64,000 nt of DNA from Herbaspirillum autotrophicum (GTDB lineage Bacteria > Pseudomonadota > Gammaproteobacteria > Burkholderiales > Burkholderiaceae_D): assembly GCF_001189915.1 (NCBI RefSeq), contig NZ_LFLS01000001.1:124001-188000 (forward strand), in the 5' to 3' direction. The notes below the pieces were generated by a model, which saw only the letters and a program-made list of their open reading frames with translations, made no database searches and was not told the DNA's origin. Positions 8,904 to 22,056 of the stretch are shown in pieces. The translations under genes were made by a program, and so were the position numbers. Numbering within the stretch: the stretch's first letter is position 1; each line of letters opens with the position of its first letter.

Positions 8904-11382
8904 CGCCATTCTCGGTGTTGTGCTGGGCATTGCATATTTGCAGATGCAAGCCGTGTTGCCATCTGCACCGGCAGCCGTGGGCTTGCTGGTGGCGCTGCTG
9001 TCATGCGCATTGCTGGTATGGCGAGTCCGGCGTTGGCGCTGGTTGCGCCTGATCATGCTGGTGACCGGCGGTGCGCTGGCGGGCTTCTTGTGGGCCGCCG
9101 CGATTGCGCAATGGCACTTGCAGGAAGAGTTGCCGTTCGTCTGGGAGGGGCGTGACATCACGCTGATCGGCACCGTCGACAGTTTGCCGCAACCGGTTGC
9201 GCGCGGCGTCCGTTTCAATTTCAAGGTGGAGCAGGTGGTGGCGCAAGGCGATCAGTTGCCGCAGGTGCCGACGCGACTGGCATTGGCCTGGTATGCCCCG
9301 CGCGCCAGTATTGATCCCGATGATGAAGTGCAATCGGCGGCCATGCCCGCCAGTGTTGCCTTGCCGGTACTGCAACCCGGTGCGCGCTGGCAGTTGACGG
9401 TGCGCTTGAAGCGCCCGCACGGCAATGCCAATCCCGATGGTTTCGATTATGAAGTGTGGCTGCTGGAGCAGAACCTGCGCGCTACCGGCTATGTCCGCAC
9501 CACGCCGGCAACCGTCGCGGGCAACCGCCGGCTGGATGCCTTCGTCTGGAGTGCAGGGAATGTCGTCGAGTATGCGCGCGGCTGGTTGCGCGAACGGATT
9601 CTGGCAGCCCTGTCCGGGCAACCCTATGCCGGCGTGATCGTGGCATTGGTCATCGGCGATCAGCGCGCGGTCAGTCAATCCGACTGGCAGGTATTCAACC
9701 GCACCGGCGTCGGCCATTTGCTGGCAATTTCCGGATTGCACATCACGCTGGTGGCCGGCTTGTTCGCGGCCTTGATGCAAGCGTTGTGGCGTCGTTCCTT
9801 CTTTACCGGGGCGCAATTGCCACTGCGCTTGCCGGCGCAAAAGGCGGGCGTACTGGCAGGACTGGCGGCAGCATTGCTGTATGTCTTGCTGGCCGGTTTC
9901 GGAATTCCGGCGCAACGCACGCTGTGCATGCTGGTGGTGATCGGAGCGGCGGCATGGTCGGGACGGCTGACGCAACTGTCGCATGTCTTGTGTCTGGCCT
10001 TGCTGGCGGTATTGTTGCTCGATCCGTGGGCCTTGCTGTGGCCGGGATTCTGGCTGTCATTCGGTACCGTGGCCCTGATCTTGTATGCCTCGGTCGGACG
10101 CACTGCCGTGTTGCCGGCGGCGGCTGCCAACGGCTTGCACCAGAAGCCGTCGCACTGGCAGCGCTTGTTGCGGGCTGGCCGCAATGGTGCCTTTACCCAA
10201 TATGTGGTGTCGCTCGGATTGCTGCCGCTGACGATGCTGCTGTTTGCGCAGTATTCGCTGGTCAGTCCGCTGGCCAATGCGCTTGCCATTCCGCTGGTAA
10301 CGTTGCTGGTGACGCCGCTGGCCTTGCTCGGTTGCGTGTTGCCACCGCCCTTGTCAACCTGGGTCTGGCAACTGGCGCATCAATGCATTGCGTGGCTGGC
10401 GGCGGCGCTGAACTGGCTGAGCAGCTTGCCATTTGCGGTCTGGAGTGCGCCGTTGCCGCCGTTCTGGATGTTTGCACTGGCGCTGGCCGGCACCTTGCTG
10501 CTGCTGGCGCCGCGCGGCTGGCCGGCGCGCTGGCTGGGCTGGTTTGGCTGGCTGCCATTGCTGGTCAATGCGCCAATGACAACAGCACCGGGCACGCTGC
10601 AAGTGACGGCGTTTGACGTCGGGCAGGGCACTGCCGTATTGGTGGAAACCGCCAGCCATCGTCTGCTGTATGACACCGGGGCCTATTACACGCCGCAATC
10701 CGATGGTGGCAGTCGCGTCATCGTGCCTTACTTGCGCGCGCGTGGCATCGCGCAACTGGATGCCGTCGTGATTTCGCACAGCGACAACGATCATTCCGGC
10801 GGTGCGCTTTCGGTCTTCAAGGCAGTGCAGGTGGCGCGGGTGTATTCTTCGTTGCCGTTGACGCACGCATTGACGCAACAGGCACCGCACCATCAGCGCT
10901 GTCAGGACGGGCAGCAATGGCGCTGGGATGGCGTCGATTTCACGATGCTGCACCCGGCGGCGGTCAGTTACGACAGCGATAAATGGAAACCGAATGCGCG
11001 CAGTTGCGTGCTGAAGGTAAGTGTCGGTGCGCAGTCGGTGCTGCTGACCGGCGATATCGAAGCAGTGCAGGAAGATCAACTGGTGCACGGCGCGCGCGCT
11101 GCCGATCTGGCCGCTACCGTATTGCTGGCGCCGCATCACGGCAGCGCCACCTCATCGACCTTGCCGTTCCTGCAAGCGGTCAGGCCGCAACTGGCGTTAT
11201 TCCAGGTCGGCTATCGCAACCGCTTCAATCACCCGCGTCCGGATGTGTATGATCGTTATGGCCGCCTCGGCATCCAGCGCTTGCGCAGCGATGAATCGGG
11301 CGCGGTCAGCCTGACGTTTGACGAAGGGCTGGAAGTTACTGAATATCGGCAGCAGCATGCGCGCTATTGGTATGGGCGGTAA
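8896..11382 (+). CDS. comEC: ComEC/Rec2 DNA-uptake channel protein
   Basis: The 828-residue polytopic protein is the inner-membrane channel for transforming single-stranded DNA. An N-terminal pair of membrane helices is followed by a periplasmic OB-like region (about 60-230), then the competence domain beginning VIVALVIGDQRAVSQSDWQVF and GVGHLLAISGLHI. A set of membrane segments runs to about residue 555. A C-terminal metallo-beta-lactamase-like domain follows (DVGQGTAVLVET, VISHSDNDHSGG, LTGDIE, APHHGS). The motifs are intact, so the nuclease-like domain may be active. The start overlaps tatD. Confidence 0.92.
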   Translation: MRSAILGVVLGIAYLQMQAVLPSAPAAVGLLVALLSCALLVWRVRRWRWLRLIMLVTGGALAGFLWAAAIAQWHLQEELPFVWEGRDITLIGTVDSLPQPVARGVRFNFKVEQVVAQGDQLPQVPTRLALAWYAPRASIDPDDEVQSAAMPASVALPVLQPGARWQLTVRLKRPHGNANPDGFDYEVWLLEQNLRATGYVRTTPATVAGNRRLDAFVWSAGNVVEYARGWLRERILAALSGQPYAGVIVALVIGDQRAVSQSDWQVFNRTGVGHLLAISGLHITLVAGLFAALMQALWRRSFFTGAQLPLRLPAQKAGVLAGLAAALLYVLLAGFGIPAQRTLCMLVVIGAAAWSGRLTQLSHVLCLALLAVLLLDPWALLWPGFWLSFGTVALILYASVGRTAVLPAAAANGLHQKPSHWQRLLRAGRNGAFTQYVVSLGLLPLTMLLFAQYSLVSPLANALAIPLVTLLVTPLALLGCVLPPPLSTWVWQLAHQCIAWLAAALNWLSSLPFAVWSAPLPPFWMFALALAGTLLLLAPRGWPARWLGWFGWLPLLVNAPMTTAPGTLQVTAFDVGQGTAVLVETASHRLLYDTGAYYTPQSDGGSRVIVPYLRARGIAQLDAVVISHSDNDHSGGALSVFKAVQVARVYSSLPLTHALTQQAPHHQRCQDGQQWRWDGVDFTMLHPAAVSYDSDKWKPNARSCVLKVSVGAQSVLLTGDIEAVQEDQLVHGARAADLAATVLLAPHHGSATSSTLPFLQAVRPQLALFQVGYRNRFNHPRPDVYDRYGRLGIQRLRSDESGAVSLTFDEGLEVTEYRQQHARYWYGR

Positions 11383-11434
11383 AATCCTGTCATTCTGCCG
11401 GATTGGCATCGACGACATTTTCAAGGACTTACAC

Positions 11435-11602
11435 ATGAACGGTACATGGGGCTGGCCGCTGCTGCTGGCGGCAGTGACGCTGGTCGGACTGGCATCCGGC
11501 ATTTTGGGCGATGGCATCTGGGATTACATCAGTTGGGTTGCGCTGTCGGTGCCGCTGCTGGTGATCGGCAACAAGGTGTGGCGGCAGACGCGCAAAGCCT
11601 GA
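11435..11602 (+). CDS. Small hydrophobic membrane protein of unknown function
   Basis: The 55-residue product starting MNGTWGWPLLLAAV has two hydrophobic segments (about 7-25 and 31-46) and a basic end (KVWRQTRKA), which predicts a small inner-membrane protein. ATG 11435 is preceded by AAGGACTT. It lies 52 bases after comEC and just before a terminator, so it may be the last gene of the unit. I do not recognise a family with confidence, although similar short proteins are often seen in Burkholderiales. Confidence 0.65.
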   Translation: MNGTWGWPLLLAAVTLVGLASGILGDGIWDYISWVALSVPLLVIGNKVWRQTRKA

Positions 11603-11620
11603 CGAGATGAACAGGGATGA

Positions 11621-11652
11621 GGGAAACAGCATGGCTGCTTCCCGCATTTTTT
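11621..11652 (+). terminator. Rho-independent terminator after the comEC unit
   Basis: A ten-pair stem with one mismatch (GGGAAACAGC / GCTGCTTCCC), a three-base loop and GCATTTTTT follow. It separates the rightward unit from the leftward aminotransferase gene. Confidence 0.75.
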
Positions 11653-11659
11653 ATCGCGA

Positions 11660-12739
11660 TCAAGCGGGGCGCGCCAATTCGACAGCGCGTCTGAGAATCG
11701 CTACCCCTTCCTGAATCTCGGCAACCGTCAAGCCGCAGAACGGGATGCGGAGGAAGTGCTCGCCGCCGGTCAGGAAAAAGCCTTTGCCATCGGACAAGGC
11801 CAGTCCCAGTTGTTGGGCCTGCTCTCTGACGGCGCTGTTGGAAATCCCCGGCGGCAAATGCAGACCGAGAAAGAAACCGCCTTGCGGACGGCCGAAGTGC
11901 AATTCAGGCAACGCTGCCGTGAGCGCCTCGGTCATGGCATGCAAACGCGGACCATACAGTGCAATGAGTGACGCCAGTTGGGCCGGCAGATGGCCTTGAC
12001 GACACCATTCGCCGGCGATGCTGAGCGCGAAATTTCCCGGCGTGACGTAGCGGTTTTCGGCCGCCTTGACCAGCTTGCCGATCAAGGCCTCGTTGCCGAC
12101 CACGTAGCCGGCGCGCAGGCCGGGCGCGATGATCTTGGACAGTGACGACATGTGCAAGGTCACCTCCGGCGCCAACTCGAAAAAACTCGGTAAGGTGGCA
12201 CCGGTGTAGCGGATCAGCCGGTAGGGCGCATCTTCGACCAGCAAGATATTATGCTGGCGCGCCAGTGCGGCGATCGCGGCCCGCTTCTCGGCGGAACAGG
12301 TCAAACCTGAAGGATTCTGGAAGTCCGGGATCAGATAGAAGAATCTGGGAACGGTGTCTGCCAGCGCCGACTTGAATTGTTCCAGATCGGGGCCGTCTTC
12401 CTGCAGCGCGATGGCCACCACCCGGGCGCCCCTGGCGGTCAAGATCTCGATGACTCTGTCATAGGTTGGCGATTCCACGAAGACCGTGTCGCCGGGTTTG
12501 AGCATGACCGAACAAAACAATTCAAACAGTCCGAGCGAGCCGTCGCCGGTCAGCACCATCATGTCATTGACGCTGTAACGTTCCGCAATCCAGCGCACGA
12601 AGCTGGCGGGACCCCGGGCCGGGCCGTATTGAAGACTTTCCAGCATGTTGCGGGACACCACCTGCGAGGCGCAACAGAGAATGTCGGCGACCGGAAAACT
12701 TTCGGGGGCAGGTACCCCACGGGCGAAATTGATGCGCAT
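11660..12739 (-). CDS. PLP-dependent aminotransferase, class I/II (2-aminoadipate-type)
   Basis: The 359-residue protein belongs to the fold-type I aminotransferases related to LysN/MocR catalytic domains, without a GntR DNA-binding part. PLP features are LTGDGSLGLFELF, LIPDFQNPSGLT, EDAPYRLIRY and the Schiff-base lysine in SLSKIIAPGLRAGY (about residue 210). The C-terminal GGEHFLRIPFCG carries the substrate-binding Arg. It is the last gene behind a ThDP enzyme and an amino-acid binding protein on the same strand, so it probably transaminates the amino acid that this unit handles. The amino acid is unknown. Confidence 0.8.
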   Translation of the reverse strand: MRINFARGVPAPESFPVADILCCASQVVSRNMLESLQYGPARGPASFVRWIAERYSVNDMMVLTGDGSLGLFELFCSVMLKPGDTVFVESPTYDRVIEILTARGARVVAIALQEDGPDLEQFKSALADTVPRFFYLIPDFQNPSGLTCSAEKRAAIAALARQHNILLVEDAPYRLIRYTGATLPSFFELAPEVTLHMSSLSKIIAPGLRAGYVVGNEALIGKLVKAAENRYVTPGNFALSIAGEWCRQGHLPAQLASLIALYGPRLHAMTEALTAALPELHFGRPQGGFFLGLHLPPGISNSAVREQAQQLGLALSDGKGFFLTGGEHFLRIPFCGLTVAEIQEGVAILRRAVELARPA

Positions 12740-12840
12740 GTGAATACTTTAAAAAGAAGAATCGGGTCTCGGTTCAGATTCGGACCGCATATGAATGCAC
12801 CGTGGCCGCGTCTGAGTCAGGTGCGGCCATGGCAACGAGA

Positions 12841-13737
12841 TTATTTGTAGGCGTTGGGATCCGGCGAATCAGTCGGTGTGGCGATAGCCTTTTTCAGTGC
12901 CGCCGACATGGGGATGTTCAGGTTGACGCCCTTGGGTGGAATCGGCGATTGAAACCATTTGGTGTAGAGCTTTTCCAGTTCGCCGCTTTTCATGATGCCA
13001 ATCACGGCGCGGTCAACGGTTGCCTTGAAAACCGGATCATCTTTCTTGAAGACGATGCCGTAAGGATCAAAAGACAGCGGCTCGCTGGACAGGTAGTAAT
13101 CATTGGGAGACTTCGACAGCGCGCGTTGCGTCGCCAGGATGACGTCGTCCAGTACATACGCCGCGGCGCGGCCCGATTCCAGTGTCAGGAAGGCTTCCGG
13201 CTGATCCCGCGAGGACAGGATCGTCATTCCCAGATTGCGCTCCTTGTTGAGTTCATTGAGGATGCGGATACTGGCGCTGCCTGCGGTCGATACCACAGCT
13301 TTTCCTTTCAGGTCATCGATACTTTTGATGTTCGATGATTTTTTTGCCAGCAAGGAATTCGATGTGACAAATGTCGTCGGCGAGTAGGACACCACTTTCT
13401 GGCGTTCTGCATTATTGGTCATGACGCCGCACACCAGATCGACCGTGCTGTTGGCGATCAGCGGGATTTGCGTCGAGGCATTCACCGGCACCATGCTGAC
13501 CTTCAGATGGGGCAGTTTTTGCTCGGTCCTGATGGCATCGACAATCTTCAGGCACACATCGACCGAGTAACCGATGGCAACCTGTTCGTCATTCAGATAA
13601 GAAAACGGCACCGAGCCGTCGCGTACTCCCAGAGTCACTTCGTTGCGGTTTTTGATCTTTTCCAGGGTCTGGGCCGTGGTCTGCATCGAGACCACGACAC
13701 CAAGAATGAGTGCGGCCGATAAAATTGTCTTGCGCAT
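12841..13737 (-). CDS. Amino-acid ABC transporter substrate-binding protein (GltI-like, orphan)
   Basis: The 298-residue periplasmic protein has a signal peptide (residues 1-22, ending MQTTA). The mature part is an SBP_bac_3 domain: GVRDGSVPFSYL, AIGYSVDVC, TVDLVCGVMTNNAERQ and LKGKAVVSTAGSASIRILNE. GltI-like proteins bind glutamate, aspartate or related acids. No permease or ATPase gene is next to it, so it must borrow a membrane complex or act in sensing. A good ribosome site (GGGAGATAAGC) precedes ATG 13737. Confidence 0.82.
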   Translation of the reverse strand: MRKTILSAALILGVVVSMQTTAQTLEKIKNRNEVTLGVRDGSVPFSYLNDEQVAIGYSVDVCLKIVDAIRTEQKLPHLKVSMVPVNASTQIPLIANSTVDLVCGVMTNNAERQKVVSYSPTTFVTSNSLLAKKSSNIKSIDDLKGKAVVSTAGSASIRILNELNKERNLGMTILSSRDQPEAFLTLESGRAAAYVLDDVILATQRALSKSPNDYYLSSEPLSFDPYGIVFKKDDPVFKATVDRAVIGIMKSGELEKLYTKWFQSPIPPKGVNLNIPMSAALKKAIATPTDSPDPNAYK

Positions 13738-13861
13738 GCTTATCTCCCTAAAGTTGTAATGTTCCCTATCCTGTTACGGACAATTCTTGTGCCAACTGCC
13801 TGACCGGCACGCTGCCGTGCCAGGCTGATTTGATCTGTTCTGACTGCTTCCCCGCCGGCCG

Positions 13862-15529
13862 TCAGTCGCCGCTGCGTGCGGCTGTGGGCCGTGCCGTACT
13901 GGTTTTGGGCAGGACCGCAGCCAGGCTGGTAGTGACTTCAATAAAATACGGCTGTTGCGCCGCCAGACCGCGTTCAATGGCGGCATCGATCTGATCGGCG
14001 CGGGAAATGCGTTCAGCGGTGATGCCAAATGCTTGCGCGATTTTCACGAAGTCGGGATTGGACAGGGTGGTTCCCACATGACGCCCGGGATAAGAGCGCT
14101 CTTGATGGATGCGGATTGATCCATAGCAGTTATTGTTGGAAACGATGAACAGGATAGGCAAGTTGCGTTCCACCGCGGCATTGATTTCATTGCCGGTCAT
14201 CAGGAAGCCGCCGTCGCCGGTCATGCAAACGGTCTTTTGCTGCGGGCGTCGCAACTGGGTGGCAATCGCAGCCGGTGTGCCATACCCCATGGCGCCGGAC
14301 AACGGCGCCATCAGGCGCTGCGGGAATGTAAAAGGGAAGTGGCGATAGACTGGTGCCGCAAACGTGCCGGCATCGAGACAGATGGCCACATCTGCCGGTG
14401 CCCGCTGCGCCAGAGCGCGGACCACGCTGGAAAATGCGACGCCGTCGCTGACGTCATGTTCGGGCCATGTGGCCAGACGCGTCGCGATGCCATTGACCGC
14501 TGCAGCCCATTCCGGGCGCGGTCTGATGGCCTCGGTGTTGACCAGCAGCGCCATGCTCAATGCCACCGGGTCGCATACGGCGCCGATATCGGGGCTGAAG
14601 TGCAGGCCGACAATGTGCGGGTCGGGCCATACGTGCACCAGCGTTTGTGCCGGATCGGGCAAGCGCGGAAACCGATAACCTTGGGTGGTGATATCGCCCA
14701 GACGCGTACCCAGCGCCAGCAGCAAGTCGCAGGAGTCAAACAGCGCAATCTGCTCCGCCGGATTTGCCAATCCCAGTTCACCGGCATACAGCGGATGATT
14801 GTTGGGGAAAATATCATGCTGGCGGAAGGACACCGCTACCGGCACCTGATACTTTTCTGCCAGTGCCAGCAGCGCGGCGCGGCCACCGTTGGCGGCAAAC
14901 GCGCCGCCAGCAATGATCAGCGGCCGTTCGGCATTGCTCAGCAAGCGCGCGATGTGGTTCGTCGTCTCCGCACACGGTTGCGTCGAGGCCTGCGCTACCG
15001 CCTGCCAGTGCGGCGTTGCCACCGTCTGCTGCTGCACGTCTTCCGGGATCACCATGACTACCGGGCCGGGTGTGCCGCTGGTGGCGATGCGAATCGCTTT
15101 CAATGCCGCCGTCGCAATTTGCTCCGGCGCGGTGACCTCGACGACCCATTTGGCGATGCTGCCATACATTTGTTGATAGTCGATTTCCTGAAACGCTTCT
15201 TTGCGCAAGTCGGCTTTCGGAACCTGACCGACGATCAGGATCAGCGGCACCGCATCTTGCTGCGCGGTATGCACCGCAATCGCGGCATTGGTCGCGCCCG
15301 GTCCGCGGCTAACCATGACCACGCCCGGACGGCGCGTCAGCCGGCCATCTGCACAGGCCATGAAGCCGGCCCCGGCTTCATGGCGGCAAGTCACCACATC
15401 AATAGCGGGAAAGTCGCTGAGTGCATCGAGGATGCCCAGATAGCTTTCGCCGGGGACCAGGAATACGCGGTCGATCTGATTGGCGGCGAAGACCGACAGC
15501 AGGGCGTGGGAGGAAGTAGTGAGGTTCAT
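13862..15529 (-). CDS. Thiamine-diphosphate-dependent enzyme (acetolactate synthase-like decarboxylase/carboligase)
   Basis: The 555-residue protein has the three ThDP domains. The N-terminal PYR domain has FLVPGESYLGILDAL and the catalytic Glu in TCRHEAGAGFMA (about residue 51). The central domain has ERPLIIAGGAFA. The C-terminal PP domain has GDGGFLMTGNEINAA with NNNCYGS for cofactor and Mg binding. It resembles stand-alone acetolactate-synthase-like proteins that act on 2-oxo acids. Together with the aminotransferase and binding protein downstream, decarboxylation of a transaminated amino acid is a plausible role (inference). It is divergent from a LysR gene. Confidence 0.82.
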   Translation of the reverse strand: MNLTTSSHALLSVFAANQIDRVFLVPGESYLGILDALSDFPAIDVVTCRHEAGAGFMACADGRLTRRPGVVMVSRGPGATNAAIAVHTAQQDAVPLILIVGQVPKADLRKEAFQEIDYQQMYGSIAKWVVEVTAPEQIATAALKAIRIATSGTPGPVVMVIPEDVQQQTVATPHWQAVAQASTQPCAETTNHIARLLSNAERPLIIAGGAFAANGGRAALLALAEKYQVPVAVSFRQHDIFPNNHPLYAGELGLANPAEQIALFDSCDLLLALGTRLGDITTQGYRFPRLPDPAQTLVHVWPDPHIVGLHFSPDIGAVCDPVALSMALLVNTEAIRPRPEWAAAVNGIATRLATWPEHDVSDGVAFSSVVRALAQRAPADVAICLDAGTFAAPVYRHFPFTFPQRLMAPLSGAMGYGTPAAIATQLRRPQQKTVCMTGDGGFLMTGNEINAAVERNLPILFIVSNNNCYGSIRIHQERSYPGRHVGTTLSNPDFVKIAQAFGITAERISRADQIDAAIERGLAAQQPYFIEVTTSLAAVLPKTSTARPTAARSGD

Positions 15530-15600
15530 TCTGTTCGGCTGGGCAAAGTGAGTGGTGAAGACATGGCTGACGGTGCATGCATTGTTGTATGATCCGGAAA

Positions 15601-15642
15601 TGGCATCAATGGCATAGCTGGCATATCAGCTATGCTTTTTTT
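15601..15642. promoter_or_regulatory. Likely LysR operator with TGGCAT iterons and palindrome
   Basis: TGGCAT occurs at 15601, 15610 and 15619 with a nine-base period. The last copy overlaps an inverted repeat, GCATAGCT (15612-15619) / AGCTATGC (15628-15635). Seven T follow. It lies between the divergent ThDP and LysR genes, where a LysR box is expected. A terminator is less likely because no gene runs rightward into it. Confidence 0.55.
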
Positions 15643-15665
15643 GTATATCCAAAGGATAAGCAGAC

Positions 15666-16634
15666 ATGAACTTGCGCAGGCTGGAGCTCCTCATGCAGGT
15701 AGCTGACTTCGACAGCTTCTCCAAAGCTGCCACGGTGCTCGGGCTGGCGCAGCCGGCCTTGGGGCGTCAGATTCAAAAGCTGGAAGAAGAGTGCGGGGTG
15801 CGCCTGTTCTATCGCAATGGCCGTGGCGTGTCACTGACCCTGGAAGGACAGGCGCTGCTGGAGCGGGCGCGGCCGCTGGTGCGGCAATTGGCGGCAATTC
15901 CGAGCGAATTGCAGTCGGAGCGGGATTCGCCGCGCGGCTTGGTGACGGTGGGGCTGACGCCGACCGTATGCAATTTGTTTGGACTGGACCTGATTGCCGC
16001 CACCCGCGAAAAGTATCCGCAACTGCAGGTCAATATTGTCTCGGGTTACAGCGGCTATGTTCATGAATGGCTGGTGGATGGCCGGCTGGACATGGCGGTG
16101 CTGCATGATGCCCGGCGTTCTTCCACCATTACCGTAGATCCGCTGGCAGCAGCAGAACTGTTTTTGATTCTGCCCGCCGCCAGCGCTGGCCTGAATACCT
16201 CCGAAGCCGCAACACTGGCGGAAATTGCCCGGATTCCGCTGGTGCTGCCGACGCGCAATCATGGCCTGCGTCGTACTTTGGAATATGCTGCCGGCGATGC
16301 CGGTGAGTCGCTGACAGTCGCTTTTGAAGTGGACACCCTGGAGTTGCTGAAGAAAATGGTGGTCAGCGGCATGGCCGGTACCATACTGGCGAAACCTGCG
16401 GTGCTGGAGGAGCTGGCGGCTGGCACGCTGATCGCCCGCAAGATTGCGGCACCGGGTTTGCAGACCCGGCTGGTGCTGGCCACCGCCGTGCGACGACCGA
16501 TCACGCGCGCGATCCGGCTGGTCGAGCAGCAAATCAAAGGCCTGGTGGAATCCATGATTGCGGAAAGATCGGCGCAGCTTGGTCTGTTGCATCTGGCGTC
16601 CGTGGAGGAAACCCCGCTGCCGGCAGAGACCTGA
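15666..16634 (+). CDS. LysR-family transcriptional regulator
   Basis: The 322-residue protein has the N-terminal winged helix (MNLRRLELLMQVADFDSFSK, SQP-like AQPALGRQIQKLEEECGVRL, NGRGVSLTLEGQALL) and a LysR substrate-binding domain (about 90-300). It is divergent from the ThDP enzyme with 136 bases between, the classic arrangement for a LysR regulator and its target. The ligand is probably a substrate or intermediate of that unit (inference). The palindrome and TGGCAT repeats in the gap are the likely binding site. Confidence 0.9.
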   Translation: MNLRRLELLMQVADFDSFSKAATVLGLAQPALGRQIQKLEEECGVRLFYRNGRGVSLTLEGQALLERARPLVRQLAAIPSELQSERDSPRGLVTVGLTPTVCNLFGLDLIAATREKYPQLQVNIVSGYSGYVHEWLVDGRLDMAVLHDARRSSTITVDPLAAAELFLILPAASAGLNTSEAATLAEIARIPLVLPTRNHGLRRTLEYAAGDAGESLTVAFEVDTLELLKKMVVSGMAGTILAKPAVLEELAAGTLIARKIAAPGLQTRLVLATAVRRPITRAIRLVEQQIKGLVESMIAERSAQLGLLHLASVEETPLPAET

Positions 16635-16819
16635 ACCGGCGTTGACGCTGACCCTTGGCAGCGGACCGGCGCGATTACCGATAAGCCTGATTCTGCTATG
16701 CTTTTGTCTTGTGCGGCGCTTTGATTCAGGGTTTCCCAGGCGGGTTGGTTCTGCATGGTGTTCATTTGATAATTTTTGCGTTTGCAATGTAACGATCTGA
16801 TTCACCCGACAAATTCAAT

Positions 16820-17638
16820 ATGAGCAATCCGATTCTGCATTTTGCCCATGCCAACAGTTATCCGGCGGGCACCTATGGCGTGTTTTTTGAACAATTGCGT
16901 GCGCATTACGATGTGCGCGCCTTGCCGCTGCATGCGCATAATCCGGCGTATCCGGTGGAAGATGGCTGGCGCAAGCTGGGCAAGGAGTTGGGCGAAGAAC
17001 TGGCGCACCGGTATCAGGAACCGGTGATTCTGGTGGGGCATTCGATGGGCGGCATTCTGAGTCTGATGGCGGCGCGCAAGCGGCCGGATCTGGTGCGCTG
17101 CGTGGTGTTGCTCGATTCACCGGTAGTGACTGGCTGGCGCGCTTCGGCGTTGCGGCTGGTGAAACTGTTCAAGCTGGAAAGCCAGCGCTCGCCGGCGGTG
17201 GCGTCGATCCGGCGTCGCAATGTCTGGCCTGACATGGAGGCAGCGTATCAGCACTATGCGGCCAAGGCGCTGTTTGCCGCGTGGCCGCAGCGCGTGTTGC
17301 GCGATTATGTGGCGCACGGTCTGGAGCCGGAACCATCAGGCGGGGTGCGGCTGCGTTTCCGGCGCGAAACCGAAACCGAGGTCTATCGCACATTGCCGCA
17401 TCATCTGGGCGCGCTCACGCGGCGTCCGTATCCGGTGCCGATCGGTTTTGTCGGCGGTACCGATTCGGTCGAATGCCGCATGGCCGGGCTGACCGGTACC
17501 AAACGTCTGGTCGGATCGCATTTCCTGCAAATTCCCGGCGGCCACCTGTTCCCGATGGAATCGCCGGAAGCGGCGGCCAAGGCTACCCATGAAATGATCC
17601 AGTCATTGCTGTCAGGAAAACCGCCGGCAGTGACTTGA
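16820..17638 (+). CDS. Alpha/beta hydrolase
   Basis: The 272-residue protein has the alpha/beta-hydrolase plan: HANSYPAGTYGVFFEQL near the start (oxyanion region), nucleophile elbow GHSMGG (Ser about residue 76), and a late PGGHLFPMESPE holding the catalytic His. No signal peptide is seen. It stands alone before pyrG. The substrate is unknown; esterase or lipase-like activity is a family expectation. Confidence 0.82.
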   Translation: MSNPILHFAHANSYPAGTYGVFFEQLRAHYDVRALPLHAHNPAYPVEDGWRKLGKELGEELAHRYQEPVILVGHSMGGILSLMAARKRPDLVRCVVLLDSPVVTGWRASALRLVKLFKLESQRSPAVASIRRRNVWPDMEAAYQHYAAKALFAAWPQRVLRDYVAHGLEPEPSGGVRLRFRRETETEVYRTLPHHLGALTRRPYPVPIGFVGGTDSVECRMAGLTGTKRLVGSHFLQIPGGHLFPMESPEAAAKATHEMIQSLLSGKPPAVT

Positions 17639-17688
17639 AAAATACGCGGCTTGCCAAAAGCGGGGGATCAAAACCGGATGGTTTGAGG

Positions 17689-20236
<2,548 letters not shown>

Positions 20237-20349
20237 TGCCGTTTTTGGTATTGCCCGCTATTGCCTGACTCTGTCGCCGGAGAATTGACCCGGCGGCCAG
20301 AGCAAAAGTAGCTTTCTTGTATAAAAACCTTGCTAGATGGAGATGTTGA

Positions 20350-21633
<1,284 letters not shown>

Positions 21634-21640
21634 GTGTGGA

Positions 21641-21658
21641 TGCCCGGTTCGCCGGGCA
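21641..21658 (+). terminator. TTCG hairpin between eno and ftsB (weak terminator or processing site)
   Basis: A perfect seven-pair stem TGCCCGG/CCGGGCA closes on a TTCG tetraloop eight bases after the eno stop. The following TTACCTTG is not a strong U-tract, so partial termination or 3'-end processing that lowers ftsB relative to eno is more likely than full termination. Confidence 0.5.
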
Positions 21659-21676
21659 TTACCTTGTTCGCCTGCG

Positions 21677-22042
21677 ATGCGCCTCATCATCCTCTGTCTC
21701 TCAGCCCTCCTGGTGCTGATCCAGTATCCGCTCTGGCTGGGTAAGGGGGGATGGCTGCGGGTATGGGACCTGGATCAACAGGTGCATCAGGCGCAGAAAA
21801 AGAATGATGAGCTCAAGGCGCGCAATGCCAAGCTGGAATCGGAAGTGCAGGATCTGAAGCTGGGCACCGGTTCGATTGAGGAGCGTGCGCGTTATGAGCT
21901 GGGCATGATCAAGCAAAACGAAATTTTTGTGCAGGTACTGGAGCCGGGTGCCGGCACCGCACCGGCCACACCGGCCGCAGTAGCAACGCCGGTCGCACCG
22001 GCTGCGGCGACCACTGCCGCTGCCTCTTCCCCACGTCGCTGA
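21677..22042 (+). CDS. ftsB: Cell division protein FtsB
   Basis: The 121-residue bitopic protein has one membrane helix (about 2-20, [18 protein letters not shown]), a coiled-coil (about 34-62, [19 protein letters not shown]) and the typical segment [22 protein letters not shown]. FtsB bridges FtsL and FtsQ in the divisome. A C-terminal tail rich in Ala, Pro and Thr (from about 92) is longer than in E. coli FtsB (103 residues) and probably disordered in the periplasm. Its position after eno supports the call. Confidence 0.93.
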   Translation: MRLIILCLSALLVLIQYPLWLGKGGWLRVWDLDQQVHQAQKKNDELKARNAKLESEVQDLKLGTGSIEERARYELGMIKQNEIFVQVLEPGAGTAPATPAAVATPVAPAAATTAAASSPRR

Positions 22043-22056
22043 GCCGGACACATCGG

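Noticed and set aside
9456-10616. A 386-codon plus-strand frame inside comEC
   Set aside because: It is a shifted frame within the strongly supported comEC gene; composition is Ala, Gly and Arg noise.
14237-15592. A 451-codon plus-strand frame opposite the ThDP enzyme
   Set aside because: The ThDP enzyme on the minus strand has all cofactor motifs; this frame has none.
15612-15642. Palindrome plus T-run as a rho-independent terminator
   Set aside because: It lies between two divergent genes and no rightward transcript enters it, so an operator is more likely.
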